From contig CP133959.1 of the NCBI GenBank assembly GCA_036251705.1, forward strand, positions 1,675,195 to 1,739,194: a stretch of 64,000 nucleotides of DNA. The letters run 5' to 3'. The first letter of the stretch is position 1. Every line of letters starts with the position of its first letter. The position numbers and the translations under genes are program-made. The notes under the pieces were generated by a model, which was not told the origin of the DNA, searched no databases, and saw only the letters and a program-made list of their open reading frames with translations. Positions 8,906 to 18,716 of this stretch are shown in pieces. This stretch comes from Orbaceae bacterium lpD01. Its GTDB lineage: Bacteria; Pseudomonadota; Gammaproteobacteria; Enterobacterales; Orbaceae.

Positions 8906-9670
8906 GTGTTTGTGACAGAAGATATGAGTTATCGTATCGACCAGAGAACGATTTTGAACCCCACTTCAGTCACGTTAGAAACGGGTAAAGTTTACGGCAT
9001 CATTGGTCATAATGGTTCGGGCAAATCAACCTTTGCTAAACTGTTAGCACATCAGTTAATCCCTTCTGCCGGCCAGATTGAAATCGATCAAACAGCACTA
9101 TCGGCGTTTTCAAGCAAAGATTTAGCCAAAGTGATTAGCTACTTACCGCAATATCTGCCTTCCGATATCCATTTGACCGTTGAAGAGCTGGTGAAACTGG
9201 GTCGGTTTGCCTGGAAAGGCTTAACCAAAAAGTATGATCAACAAGATCAAGCGATTATTACGCAGTCACTTGAGCAAACCGATACCTTACAATTTAAAAC
9301 CCAGTTGCTGAGCGGATTATCCGGCGGTGAAAGACAGCGGGTCTGGCTGGCCATGTGTTTAGCTCAAAAAAGCCAATATTTGATCCTTGATGAGCCGTTA
9401 TCAGCTTTAGATATCAATCACCAAATCGAAGTCATGCGTCTGTTGCAACAGCTCGCGCATCAATATCAGCTGACCATTGTGGTTGTTATTCATGATATTA
9501 ACTTAGCCAGTGAGTTTTGTGATCAAATTCTGGCTTTTAAACAGGGCCAACTTATCTATAATTTACCGGCACATGAACTGATTCAGCCCGCGATATTACA
9601 AGATATTTATGATATGCCTTTTTCAATTGTGGCACACCCGCAGAGAAAATATCAAGTTGCCTTACCATGA
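8906..9670 (+). CDS. fhuC: Ferric-siderophore ABC transporter ATPase, FhuC-like
   Basis: A 254-residue ATPase of the FecE/FhuC/BtuD type. Walker A GHNGSGKST is at 34-42, the signature LSGGERQRVW at 138-147, Walker B LILDEPLSALD at 159-169, and the switch His is in VVVIHDINLA. It powers import of iron-siderophore through the inner membrane. The start is probably the GTG at 8906, eight bases after AGAGG; an internal ATG at 8924 is the alternative. It is the first gene of the operon behind a Fur box and overlaps the next gene by four bases (ATGA). The fhuC name is by analogy with the fhuCDB gene order. Confidence 0.88.
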   Translation: MFVTEDMSYRIDQRTILNPTSVTLETGKVYGIIGHNGSGKSTFAKLLAHQLIPSAGQIEIDQTALSAFSSKDLAKVISYLPQYLPSDIHLTVEELVKLGRFAWKGLTKKYDQQDQAIITQSLEQTDTLQFKTQLLSGLSGGERQRVWLAMCLAQKSQYLILDEPLSALDINHQIEVMRLLQQLAHQYQLTIVVVIHDINLASEFCDQILAFKQGQLIYNLPAHELIQPAILQDIYDMPFSIVAHPQRKYQVALP

Positions 9671-10578
9671 AAATCGCTGTTTATCTGGCCACAATGGCCA
9701 AATGGTCAATATTATTACTCTGCTTAGCGTTGAATGTGACGGCTTTTGCACAGGTAGCCAAACCGGCGCAAAAAATTGTCACGACCGATTGGACCATTGC
9801 CGAAACCCTACTGGCGATTGATGCTCCCCTCGTAGGATTAGGCGATAAAAAGCAGTATGATATTTGGGTCAATACGCCGGTAGCGGGTGATGCAGTCATC
9901 GATTTAGGTTCACGTGCCCAGCCTAATCAAGAAGCGCTGATCAACCTAAAACCAGATCATCTGATCAATGCGACATGGCTACAAAATATCTTACCGTCCT
10001 CAATGTCAACTTTAGGTATACAGCGCTCAGCAGTGGATTTCTATACTGATAAAGGCCTTGATTGGTCACATTTAGTGGCGACGACTTTAGCACTGGGTAA
10101 ATTAGTCGATAGAGAACATAATGCTGAGCAACTGATTTCCGATTCCGAGCAGCAATTAGCCCATGACCGAATGTTGTTAACCCCTTATCAGGACAGATCT
10201 TACGCAGTCGTGCAGTTTATCGATTCACGTCATTTACGCATCTATGGCGAAAATAGTTTATATGGTTTAGTGCTGACTCAATTGCATTTAACCAATGCCT
10301 GGCAAAAGCCGACCAATGCCTGGGGTTTCAACCAGATTACCTTATTAGAATTAGCCCAGTTACCAGCCAATACCGTATTAATCATTGTAAAACCTTATCC
10401 CGCTAACGTAGCTGAAAAATTACAACAAAATGCCCTGTGGCGTGCACTGCCATTTCACCAAGCCAAACAATACCGCCTATTACCGGCAGTCTGGTCGTTT
10501 GGCGCGCTCCCGTCCATCAAACGTTTCAGCCAATTACTCACTGAATCGATAACCGATACTCATCTGGCAACCTGGTAA
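9667..10578 (+). CDS. fhuD: Periplasmic iron-hydroxamate-binding protein, FhuD-like
   Basis: A 303-residue protein with an N-terminal signal peptide (basic start, hydrophobic core LLLCLALNVTAFA, likely cleavage after AFAQ near residue 29) and the long-helix-bridged siderophore-binding fold: IVTTDWTIAETLLAIDAPLVGLGD at the start and PAVWSFGALPSIKRFSQLL at the end, the latter being a FhuD hallmark. It would hand ferric hydroxamates from the outer-membrane receptor to the fused permease. The start overlaps the ATPase stop (ATGA), and the permease follows after 3 bases. Confidence 0.85.
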   Translation: MKIAVYLATMAKWSILLLCLALNVTAFAQVAKPAQKIVTTDWTIAETLLAIDAPLVGLGDKKQYDIWVNTPVAGDAVIDLGSRAQPNQEALINLKPDHLINATWLQNILPSSMSTLGIQRSAVDFYTDKGLDWSHLVATTLALGKLVDREHNAEQLISDSEQQLAHDRMLLTPYQDRSYAVVQFIDSRHLRIYGENSLYGLVLTQLHLTNAWQKPTNAWGFNQITLLELAQLPANTVLIIVKPYPANVAEKLQQNALWRALPFHQAKQYRLLPAVWSFGALPSIKRFSQLLTESITDTHLATW

Positions 10579-10581
10579 CTC

Positions 10582-12567
10582 ATGATTAATTCTCTCTCTC
10601 CTGTACAAAAACTGTCCCGGCTTAATTTACTACTGTTTATCCTGACAATGGCTGCCATCAGTGTCGTGCTATATCTGGAAATTAAGCTGCAGTCACCCTT
10701 GATAAGTAGCTCGAGCCGTGATGCTTCACTGTTGCAGCTCATTATCACCCAGCAAATTGCCCCTCGTTTTATTATGGCGTTACTGGTGGGCGGTGCATTG
10801 GGACTGAGCACAATCATCTTACAACAGATAACCCATAACCCTTTAGCAGCAGATACCACACTCGGCATTAGTGGTGGTGCCTATTTTATGCTGTTAGTTG
10901 TCACGTTATTTTTCCCGCAACTATTGATGTGGGTGGATGCATCATTTATTGCGCTAGTCGGTGCTTTAGTGACACTGGTGATCGTGCTGAGTTTATCTTA
11001 CCGAAAACAGTTTCTGTCGACCCGAATGTTACTAGCCGGTCTGGTGCTCAATCTCTATTTTGGGGCTTTTGCCGCCGCTTTAGTGATCTTTTATCCAGAA
11101 AGCGCTAAAAATATTTTGCAGTGGGAAGCCGGCTCGTTAGTTCAGGATAGCTGGCGGGATGTCTATCATCTGGGGTTGGTCACGATGTTATCGATTGTAA
11201 TTATTTTGCCACTTATTCGCTCTCTACATATTATGCAGCTCGATGATAATCAAGCCCGCAGCTTAGGCGTGCCAGTCAAGTTGGTTCGTATGGTCTGCCT
11301 GCTGGTTCTATCCTATCTTTGTGCAACGGCGATTAGTTTAGTCGGTATGATCGGGTTTATTGGTTTAGCTGCTGCCTCGATGATCAATCAATTTAAATTA
11401 GAACAAGCTAAATATAAGCTCATCTTTGGCTTTACCACGGCAGCCTTACTCCTCTTACTGACAGACTGCGTGCTGATTATTATCCAATATGTTAGCGGTT
11501 ATTACTTACCCGTCGGCACGGTAACCGCGTTTATTGGTACCCCTTTACTGCTCTATTTAATTTTTCGTGCCCTGCCGGTGCAAATTCAATGGCAACCCGC
11601 GCAAGCTGTCGGTACTGGGTTTAAGACGAATCGCCTGAGCTATCGTCATATCTTATGGATGGCGCTGTTACTGGTGATACTCATTACCGTCAGTCTGGGC
11701 ATCAGCAATAGCGCCAATGGCTTTATCTGGACCGGATTCCCGGCTGATTTAATAGCGATTAAATTGCCGCGACTCTTAACCGCGGTCGGCTGTGGCGCGA
11801 TGTTAAGTCTTAGCGGTGTACTGCTACAGCGTTTGACCCATAATCCTCTAGCCAGTCCTGAACTGTTAGGGATCAGTGCTGGTGCGGCTATCGGGGTTAT
11901 CGTCGCTTTTTTACTTTTGAGTTTATCGTTAGAGATGATTTGGCTATTTGGTTTAGCTGGCGCGATACTGACTTTTATTTTTATCAGTCTGATCAACTAT
12001 CGTCATCAATTTCAGCCTGAAAAAGTGATTTTGACCGGTATCGCTATTTCAGCACTCTTATCAGCACTGCTACGCCTGTTCTTGACCAGTGGCGATCCAC
12101 GCATTCAAGCGTTACTCGTCTGGTTATCGGGTTCCACCTATGCCAGTTCGCTATCAGGTGGGCTATTAAGTTGTCTATTTGCCGGGCTATTTTTACTGTT
12201 AATCTTATTGCTTAGCCGTATGCTGACGCTGTTTTTACTCTCTGACACCATCGCGTCATCATTAGGCTTAAATGTCTCTATTGCGCGGATTCTATTTATT
12301 ATCATTGCCGCAGCACTCATTACCGTTGCCACCTTACAAATTGGGCCACTCAGCTTTATTGGTTTGCTCGCGCCATTGCTTACTCGGTTACTCGGCATCC
12401 ATGAGATTAAAAAACAACTGATAAGTGCAAGCCTTATTGGCAGCTGCTTAATGTTACTGGCCGATTGGATTGGCCGTAATCTACTATTCCCTTATGAAAT
12501 CCCAGCCGGCTTGGTGGCTACCTTGATTGGCGGAAGCTGTTTTTTCCTACTCATGAGACGCATTTGA
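10582..12567 (+). CDS. fhuB: Ferric-hydroxamate ABC permease, FhuB-like, two fused FecCD domains
   Basis: A 661-residue inner-membrane permease made of two tandem FecCD domains, about 1-330 and 340-661. Each half repeats the family pattern, for example ITHNPLAADTTLGISGGA in the first and LTHNPLASPELLGISAGA in the second. E. coli FhuB is about 660 aa and is the classic fused member, so this and the neighbours point to hydroxamate (ferrichrome-type) uptake. The stop codon overlaps the start of the exporter gene (TGATG). Many membrane segments are rich in Leu and Ile. Confidence 0.88.
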   Translation: MINSLSPVQKLSRLNLLLFILTMAAISVVLYLEIKLQSPLISSSSRDASLLQLIITQQIAPRFIMALLVGGALGLSTIILQQITHNPLAADTTLGISGGAYFMLLVVTLFFPQLLMWVDASFIALVGALVTLVIVLSLSYRKQFLSTRMLLAGLVLNLYFGAFAAALVIFYPESAKNILQWEAGSLVQDSWRDVYHLGLVTMLSIVIILPLIRSLHIMQLDDNQARSLGVPVKLVRMVCLLVLSYLCATAISLVGMIGFIGLAAASMINQFKLEQAKYKLIFGFTTAALLLLLTDCVLIIIQYVSGYYLPVGTVTAFIGTPLLLYLIFRALPVQIQWQPAQAVGTGFKTNRLSYRHILWMALLLVILITVSLGISNSANGFIWTGFPADLIAIKLPRLLTAVGCGAMLSLSGVLLQRLTHNPLASPELLGISAGAAIGVIVAFLLLSLSLEMIWLFGLAGAILTFIFISLINYRHQFQPEKVILTGIAISALLSALLRLFLTSGDPRIQALLVWLSGSTYASSLSGGLLSCLFAGLFLLLILLLSRMLTLFLLSDTIASSLGLNVSIARILFIIIAAALITVATLQIGPLSFIGLLAPLLTRLLGIHEIKKQLISASLIGSCLMLLADWIGRNLLFPYEIPAGLVATLIGGSCFFLLMRRI

Positions 12568-14189
12568 TGAAAAAATTTTCCATAATAACAATACTTCAAT
12601 CGCAATCCCGTCGCCTCATTGGCGTGATTATCTTGACACTGCTATCCAGCCTGACGGGTATTTTTGTCATGAACTATATCAATGTCTATCTATTGGTTGA
12701 TACTCATGAGTTAAGCCATATTCTGGCGATATTTACCGGATTGATTATCTTCTATCTGGTTGTCTCAACGATATCACAGATCTATATCTCTTCGCTTGGT
12801 CACCACATTGTTTATGAAATGCGCACGGATCTGTTAAAACAGATTCTATATAGCGACTACGAAGATATCAGAACCCGTGACAGAGCACATATCATTGGTA
12901 GTCTATCTCATGATATTCAACAAATTTCCTTTGCTTTTGTCCGTTTACCGGAACTATTACAAGGTGGTTTATTTGTTATCTTGATTTGTGGTTACATGGC
13001 GATGATCGCCAGTAATCTGTTTTTTGTCACGGTGATTTGGCTACTATTAACCCTAATCGGCGGTAACTGGTCAGTCAAACAGGTGTATCGCTATTTAGAC
13101 TCCGCCCGTCAAGCACGCGATAATATCCATGAACATTATGAGCAATCACTCGACGCTTTTCGAGAGTTAAAACTCAATCACCGTCGACAAGATACCCTTT
13201 ATCACTCCTTTATACAGACTAATGCAGATTATAAAAATAGTGTGATTCGCGCTGATTCCTATCATGCTTTTGCCGGTAATTTCACTAACATTATGATGCT
13301 GATGGGGGTGGGGATTATCTTCTACTTATCGGTGTTTCATCACTGGGCCTCTTTTCAAAATGCCACCACGATTGCTATCGCACTGCTATTTATGCGTACA
13401 CCGTTAATTAATGCCGTTGGCGCCTTTCCCACGCTGATTCAAGCGTTAGTCTCATTGAAAGGCATCAACCAATTAAATTTAGCACCGGTTGAACCCAATC
13501 TGGCTGTTCCGCCTTTCAGCCATGATTGGCAGCAGATTCAACTCAATCAGGTCTGCTATCAGTATGAAAATAGTCCGTTCTCATTAAAACCGACCCAATT
13601 TACCTTAAAAAAAGGCGAAACCGTCTTTGTTATTGGTCAAAATGGCAGCGGTAAATCAACCTTTTCACTGGTTTTAAGTGGCTTAGTGGCACCATCTGCT
13701 GGCACGATTAGCATTGATGATCAGGTGATTACCGCAGAGAATATTCACCAGTATCGCCAACTGTTTTCGGCTGTCTTCACCGATTTTTATCTGTTTGACT
13801 CGCTAATTGATGAACAGGGTCATCCGGCAGCTCAAGTCGATATCGAGAAATGGCTAAAATTGCTTGAGTTAAGCCATAAAGTGACCGTCAATGAGCATAG
13901 GTTAGCTTCTACCGCTTTTTCGCAAGGTCAACGTAAACGGTTAGGCTTGTTATTATCCGCCTTAGAAAACAAACAGGTACTGATTCTCGATGAGTGGGCG
14001 GCGGACCAAGATCCCTATTTTCGTAAAATATTTTATCAATCGCTACTCCCTATTTTAAAACAGCAAGGTTATACCATTATTGCCATCAGTCACGATGATC
14101 GCTATTTTCATCATGCCGATCGTATCGTCCAGCTCGATAATGGTTATTTAACAGAACTTCCCCACACGCATGGAGATAACAATGCATAA
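12567..14189 (+). CDS. Cyclic-peptide-type ABC exporter (PvdE/YojI family)
   Basis: A half-transporter of 540 residues: six-helix membrane domain (about 1-310), then an ATPase with Walker A GQNGSGKST (about 357), signature FSQGQRKRLG and Walker B VLILDEWAADQDPYFRKIFY, the last being characteristic of the YojI/PvdE cyclic peptide export family. These homodimers export peptides such as microcin J25 or pyoverdine precursors. It lies inside an uptake operon, overlapping the permease stop and followed by the receptor. It may expel a siderophore or its iron-free form; no peptide or siderophore synthesis gene is present. The ATG at 12567 is chosen over a TTG one codon earlier. Confidence 0.82.
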   Translation: MKKFSIITILQSQSRRLIGVIILTLLSSLTGIFVMNYINVYLLVDTHELSHILAIFTGLIIFYLVVSTISQIYISSLGHHIVYEMRTDLLKQILYSDYEDIRTRDRAHIIGSLSHDIQQISFAFVRLPELLQGGLFVILICGYMAMIASNLFFVTVIWLLLTLIGGNWSVKQVYRYLDSARQARDNIHEHYEQSLDAFRELKLNHRRQDTLYHSFIQTNADYKNSVIRADSYHAFAGNFTNIMMLMGVGIIFYLSVFHHWASFQNATTIAIALLFMRTPLINAVGAFPTLIQALVSLKGINQLNLAPVEPNLAVPPFSHDWQQIQLNQVCYQYENSPFSLKPTQFTLKKGETVFVIGQNGSGKSTFSLVLSGLVAPSAGTISIDDQVITAENIHQYRQLFSAVFTDFYLFDSLIDEQGHPAAQVDIEKWLKLLELSHKVTVNEHRLASTAFSQGQRKRLGLLLSALENKQVLILDEWAADQDPYFRKIFYQSLLPILKQQGYTIIAISHDDRYFHHADRIVQLDNGYLTELPHTHGDNNA

Positions 14190-16233
14190 TAATTCCAAAA
14201 AGATGATCAAAAAGACATTTATTGCTCAGGCCATTTTCATATTGACCTCAAGTCATTATGCATTGGCTGATGAAAGCAAAACCGATATCATTTACGTGGT
14301 CGGCTCTATCGCTAAAACCAGCGGTTCGGTAAAATTCTACGATACTCAGGCAACGAATGTCATTGATGAAAAAACTATCAGTGAAAAAAATTATGAGAAA
14401 GTAGACCAAACACTCTCTTACACGGCAGGGGCTCAGCAAGGGATGTACGGCCATGATAGCCGCAGTAACTGGCTAAAAATGCGCGGGTTAGATGTCTCTT
14501 ATACCTATGATGGTTCACCACAAATTAGTACCGGCTATTTCGGCGATACGCGGGAAGTCTATGGTCTGGAGCGTGTTGAAGTGCTAAAAGGGGCCAGTTC
14601 ACTACTGTATGGCTCAAGCAAACCTGGCGGTACCATCAATTTAATCAGTAAGCGACCTACTGAGAAACCACAAGGTGAAATCAAGCTGTTTGGCGGCACA
14701 CAAAATAATTATGGTATTGGTGGCGATTACAGCGGTGCGTTGTCTGATGATAATAGTGTCCGTTATCGGGTCGTCGGTCATTACCGTGATAGTGATGGTC
14801 AGCAAGACCACACTGGACTAAAAAGTTACTATTTTGCACCAAGCGTTATCTGGGATATCAATGAAAATACCGCCATCACCCTACTGGCTTCCTGGCAAAA
14901 AAGTGAAGGCATGCCAGAAAACGGCTTCTTCACACCTTACGGTACTATCATCAATACCCCAAATGGTAAGATTGATCGTAACACCTATTTTGGTGAGCCC
15001 GGTTATAATCACTATAAAAAAACTAATGACTCCATCGGTTATGAGTTTATTCATCTGTTTGATAATGGCATTACCTTTACTCAGAACTATAAATATACTC
15101 ATGAAGATCTGAATATTCGTGGTGTTTATGCTTCTTATGCCATTCCTGAAACGCAGCAGTTAGTGCGCAACTCCTATGCCCAAATCGGAAGCATGAATGC
15201 CCATACCATTGATAACCGCCTAAGTAAAACCTTTGAAATTAACGACTGGCGCGATACACTACTGATAGGCGCTGATTATAATTATACTAGTATGTCTGGT
15301 CGTGACTTTAATAATTATGGCGACTCAACTGTTGATCTCCATCATCCACAGTACGGTTTTACACCAGCAGAACCGTTTAAGCCGTTCAGCTTAAAAGCCA
15401 ATGAATATGGCCTCTATATGCAAAATCAGCTGGTGTATAACAATAAGTTAATCTTAAACCAAGGTGTCCGCTATAATCATGTGAACAATCACGGTTATTG
15501 GGATAGTAGTGATTTTGATCGCAACTATGGTCATACCACTTATAGTGCCGGCGCAATGTATATCTTTGATAATGATATTGCGCCCTACTTTAACTACTCA
15601 GAATCGTTCCAACCTGTTTATGGCTACAGCAATAGCCAACAGACAATCTATAAGCCTTATACCGCTAAACAGTGGGAAAGTGGGATCAAATATTCACCAG
15701 ATTGGCTAAATGGCGAAATGGTCATCGACTATTTCCATATTACGGCACAAAACTCATTTTTCTCTAATGGTACTGGGCAGGCTGCACAGGCCTTAGAGTC
15801 GCGTAACAAAGGCGTAGAATTCCAACTCAATAGTCAGGTTACCGATAATGTCAACCTAGCGGTGAGCTACACCTATACCGATTCGCAGACCGATACTAGC
15901 ACCACACAATCTATACAATCTCCTTTGATTCCTAAAAATGCTGCTTCAATTTGGGGTTATTATACGTTTACTGAGGGCAGTTTAGCCGGTCTCACTATGG
16001 GAACAGGTATCCGTTATGTGGGTACAACCAAAGATGAATCCACTTTACCGAATGATAAAATTCCTGATTACACAATTTGGGATGCGATGGTGAAATATCA
16101 ATTAAATTCATCATGGTCGCTACAAGTTAACGGCACTAATCTGACTAATAAAAACTATATTTCAGGCTGTAGCTATTGGTGTTATTATGGTGCAGAGCGT
16201 AGTTTAGTGGCCAGTATGATCTATCATTGGTAG
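14182..16233 (+). CDS. TonB-dependent siderophore receptor, FhuA/FoxA-like
   Basis: A 683-residue outer-membrane receptor. The start at 14182 follows GGAG; an ATG four codons earlier is less well placed. A signal peptide ends near HYALADE, then a TonB-box-like DIIYVVGS, the plug domain (LSYTAGAQQG..., GLERVEVLKGASSLLYGSSKPGGTINL) and a 22-strand barrel. A Cys pair near the C-terminus (SGCSYWCYYGAERS) is typical of FhuA/FoxA-type hydroxamate receptors, and the chain ends in Trp, as expected for barrel assembly. Last gene of the Fur-controlled operon; TonB itself is not in the window. The exact siderophore is uncertain. Confidence 0.88.
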   Translation: MHNNSKKMIKKTFIAQAIFILTSSHYALADESKTDIIYVVGSIAKTSGSVKFYDTQATNVIDEKTISEKNYEKVDQTLSYTAGAQQGMYGHDSRSNWLKMRGLDVSYTYDGSPQISTGYFGDTREVYGLERVEVLKGASSLLYGSSKPGGTINLISKRPTEKPQGEIKLFGGTQNNYGIGGDYSGALSDDNSVRYRVVGHYRDSDGQQDHTGLKSYYFAPSVIWDINENTAITLLASWQKSEGMPENGFFTPYGTIINTPNGKIDRNTYFGEPGYNHYKKTNDSIGYEFIHLFDNGITFTQNYKYTHEDLNIRGVYASYAIPETQQLVRNSYAQIGSMNAHTIDNRLSKTFEINDWRDTLLIGADYNYTSMSGRDFNNYGDSTVDLHHPQYGFTPAEPFKPFSLKANEYGLYMQNQLVYNNKLILNQGVRYNHVNNHGYWDSSDFDRNYGHTTYSAGAMYIFDNDIAPYFNYSESFQPVYGYSNSQQTIYKPYTAKQWESGIKYSPDWLNGEMVIDYFHITAQNSFFSNGTGQAAQALESRNKGVEFQLNSQVTDNVNLAVSYTYTDSQTDTSTTQSIQSPLIPKNAASIWGYYTFTEGSLAGLTMGTGIRYVGTTKDESTLPNDKIPDYTIWDAMVKYQLNSSWSLQVNGTNLTNKNYISGCSYWCYYGAERSLVASMIYHW

Positions 16234-16270
16234 CAATAGCCACAGATTCGATTGTCTTTTTACCATTCTT

Positions 16271-16296
16271 GATGGGGCTGCCATGTCAGCCCCATC
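16271..16296 (+). terminator. Hairpin terminator after the siderophore operon
   Basis: GATGGGGCTG at 16271-16280 pairs perfectly with CAGCCCCATC at 16287-16296 around six bases, 38 bases after the receptor stop. The downstream tract AGTTTATCTT is only moderately U-rich, but the 10-bp GC-rich stem makes a terminator likely. Confidence 0.65.
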
Positions 16297-16389
16297 AGTT
16301 TATCTTACTCGTTAACAATCAACACAACTCTCTTATTACTGTTGGCTATGTTTAGCAGAACTGTATTTTGCTGTGATCTATCATTCCCA

Positions 16390-17193
16390 TCATAAAAATA
16401 ACGTTCCGGCTGACGACGTTCTCGCCTGCTCGATTAAACTCACTGATTCACTGTGTAATTGACAGATAAGCCGTCCACCACGCTCAGATAGTTGTTCCGC
16501 CAGCAAGATAGATTTATTCAGTTGTTTCCCCCATAGCGGCGCAAGCACACAGTGTGAAGAGCCGGTAACCGGATCTTCCAAGATACCTTTTGCCGGTGCG
16601 AAATAGCGCGATACAAAATCAGCCGAACCTTGTCCGGCTGCAGTAATAATTAAACCTGGCAACGGTAATTGCCGAATCTTTTCAAAATCAGGCTCAAACT
16701 GGCGAACGGTTTTTTCGTAATCAAGATAACATACATAACGGTCGAGTGTGGTATAAATCTGTTTTACTGGTAAATCCAACGCCATTTCAATCAATCTACG
16801 GGTTGCCACTGTATTATCTAACTCAGCCTTAATCACTGGGAAATTGAGTATGATATCCTGCTGCTGAAATGCAGTCTTTAGGATACCTAATCGTGTTTTA
16901 AAATACAGTATTTGAGGTAAGTGTTGTTGATGCTGACGCAATATATGGGCGGTAGCCAAAGTGGCATGGCCACAGAGATCGACTTCGCGCTTAGGGGTAA
17001 ACCAACGTAAATACTGGCCGACTAAAAAAGCCGTTTCAGATAAATTGAATTCAGATGCAATCGACTGTAATAATGTCTCAGTAGGCCACGATTCAAGTAA
17101 TACCACCGCAGCAGGATTGCCCTTAAAAGGTTCTTGAGTAAAAGCATCTACCACATAAAAGGGTATTTCAATACGAGATGGGGTAAGTAACAT
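16390..17193 (-). CDS. PhzF family epimerase/isomerase
   Basis: A 267-residue member of the phenazine-biosynthesis-like PhzF family (diaminopimelate-epimerase fold, two similar halves). N-terminal IPFYVVDAFTQEPFKGNPAAVVLLE, the catalytic Glu in NLSETAFLV, DLCGHATLATAHIL, and the second-half DPVTGSSHCVLAP are all family landmarks. Such proteins are widespread outside phenazine producers, and their substrates are mostly unknown; no phenazine genes are here. The ATG at 17193 is preferred over a TTG two codons upstream. It lies downstream of the fimbrial operon but beyond a strong terminator, so it is probably transcribed alone. Confidence 0.85.
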   Translation of the reverse strand: MLLTPSRIEIPFYVVDAFTQEPFKGNPAAVVLLESWPTETLLQSIASEFNLSETAFLVGQYLRWFTPKREVDLCGHATLATAHILRQHQQHLPQILYFKTRLGILKTAFQQQDIILNFPVIKAELDNTVATRRLIEMALDLPVKQIYTTLDRYVCYLDYEKTVRQFEPDFEKIRQLPLPGLIITAAGQGSADFVSRYFAPAKGILEDPVTGSSHCVLAPLWGKQLNKSILLAEQLSERGGRLICQLHSESVSLIEQARTSSAGTLFL

Positions 17194-17540
17194 AAGCAAT
17201 AAACCTTAAACAATGATCGACTTAATTGTATCTTCCACAGAGATCAAAAATTATCTAATTCAATCTAGCCAGCCCCAATTAGGCAGGTTGTGTAACTAAT
17301 TGATAGCCAAGATATTCACCAACCCATGATTCTATAGGATATTAAACTATACGATAATCTTGATACAATAGTAAGTCACTCTAGTGAAATAGGCTGATTT
17401 ATAAATCAACTCGCTTATCTTGCTCGATGTTAACCTGACTAACGATTAATCATTAAGTTATGTTGGTTATTATAACACTATTCCCGCCCAGTTTAGGATA
17501 AAGCCTAGTATAACTATGATTGCTATTTATCAATACAAAG
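17194..17540. other. Gene-free interval before phzF
   Basis: No gene is seen between the fimbrial terminator and phzF. It should hold the minus-strand promoter of phzF; no clear regulator site was recognised. Confidence 0.35.
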
Positions 17541-17567
17541 AAAAAAGCGCCATTAGACGCTTTTTCT
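17541..17567 (-). terminator. Intrinsic terminator of the fimbrial operon
   Basis: AAAAAAGCG at 17541-17549 pairs with CGCTTTTT at 17558-17565. Read on the minus strand, the hairpin ends in a run of six U. It lies about 65 bases after the adhesin stop codon. Symmetric A and T tracts would let it work in both directions. Confidence 0.8.
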
Positions 17568-17630
17568 CATCGTTTTTATCATGTCCGTAACAATATTATC
17601 GTTTTAGTTACAATCTTACTGCTATTTGAC

Positions 17631-18716
17631 CTACTGATAAGAGTATATCAGGCCGATCATTGATTTGAGAGAGCCTGGTTTCAATGGCTGGCTTGTATTG
17701 CGCATATAGGCAAATTGCAGGGGAAGTGAGACAGAAACCCTCGAAGTACCATCAGGTGCGTAAGTAGCACCATATAGATACTGCGTCTGACCAGGAATTC
17801 CTTTGTTTGAACCATCTGGACCGAATTGTAAGGTTTCATATTTAAAGCCTATGATAGAGTACCCAAAACCTGATCCAGTAGAATCGGGGGTCAGCGTTGA
17901 GATCGTTGAGGTGTTGGTTTTATCGTTCAAATCCATCACGGCATATCTCAACGAGATACCTGAATCACAAGTCATATTAAATGTAACTGGGGTAGTTTTT
18001 AGGAAAGTACCATTAGTTGCAGCAGTAGCTTCAGCCCAGCTTAACGTCGGCATATTAACCACAGCGGTATGACTTTCTGGTGTACAAGTTAGCATATTTC
18101 CTGTAACTGTAGTTTGACCTAAGGAGACATTAACTACTTCTTGAATCACGCCATTTTCATCAATACAGTTTAAGTGATATATTTGCTGACTCGGTAATAC
18201 CGTAATGCCCGATTCAACTCGTCCTTCTAGTTTAATAGGGAGCGAATTGCTTGTTATATAAAATCCAGAGGTCGTTCTTCTGGCATTTTCCACCCAACCG
18301 GTCCAAATGGTTTGGGTAGCAGGCTGAAGCTGATAAGTCGTTCTAGGTATAGTATACGGAGTCACTTTGGTATATTGCCCGTAACCAGATGTAATTTCAA
18401 ATACATAGTTATCTGAAACTGTTACACCCGTCCAAGCTACATCAGGTACCAGATCAAGCCTAGCAAGGTTATAGCTAACCGTAGCGTCATAACAGACCTG
18501 TCGTAATGAGGAATTATAGGCCCCAGTGAGCGCTGTGCCATAGCCATAAACACCATCGGCTGGGCCTGAGACGCCTATCCCGGTTCCCCCATAAGAGAAA
18601 GCAGTTATAGGCACCGCGTTGGCTGAAAAGGAGATAATTGAGACTATCGTTACCAAACAGATTGAAAAAAAATATCTCAGTTTATTACTCAAATTATTTT
18701 TGAATGCTTCTATCAT
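17631..18716 (-). CDS. Putative fimbrial tip adhesin
   Basis: A 361-residue exported protein from the ATG at 18716, which follows GAGGAG at ten bases; upstream in-frame starts lack this. A signal peptide (about 1-35: FFSICLVTIVSIISFSANA) is followed by a ~190-residue N-terminal domain that I do not recognise. A C-terminal pilin-like domain (about 200-361) has a Cys pair (LTCTPES and FNMTCDSG) and ends in MIGLIYSYQ, with the penultimate aromatic pattern of donor-strand subunits. Two-domain length and last position in the operon fit a FimH/MrpH-like adhesin. A 251-bp gap separates it from the rest of the operon. Confidence 0.7.
   Translation of the reverse strand: MIEAFKNNLSNKLRYFFSICLVTIVSIISFSANAVPITAFSYGGTGIGVSGPADGVYGYGTALTGAYNSSLRQVCYDATVSYNLARLDLVPDVAWTGVTVSDNYVFEITSGYGQYTKVTPYTIPRTTYQLQPATQTIWTGWVENARRTTSGFYITSNSLPIKLEGRVESGITVLPSQQIYHLNCIDENGVIQEVVNVSLGQTTVTGNMLTCTPESHTAVVNMPTLSWAEATAATNGTFLKTTPVTFNMTCDSGISLRYAVMDLNDKTNTSTISTLTPDSTGSGFGYSIIGFKYETLQFGPDGSNKGIPGQTQYLYGATYAPDGTSRVSVSLPLQFAYMRNTSQPLKPGSLKSMIGLIYSYQ

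Noticed and set aside
9681-9899. Minus-strand frames inside fhuD, fhuB and other genes
   Set aside because: They lie wholly inside well-supported genes on the other strand and show no protein-family features.
12567-14189. Siderophore or microcin biosynthesis locus
   Set aside because: Only the exporter is present; no NRPS, NIS synthetase, precursor peptide or maturation enzyme is encoded around it.
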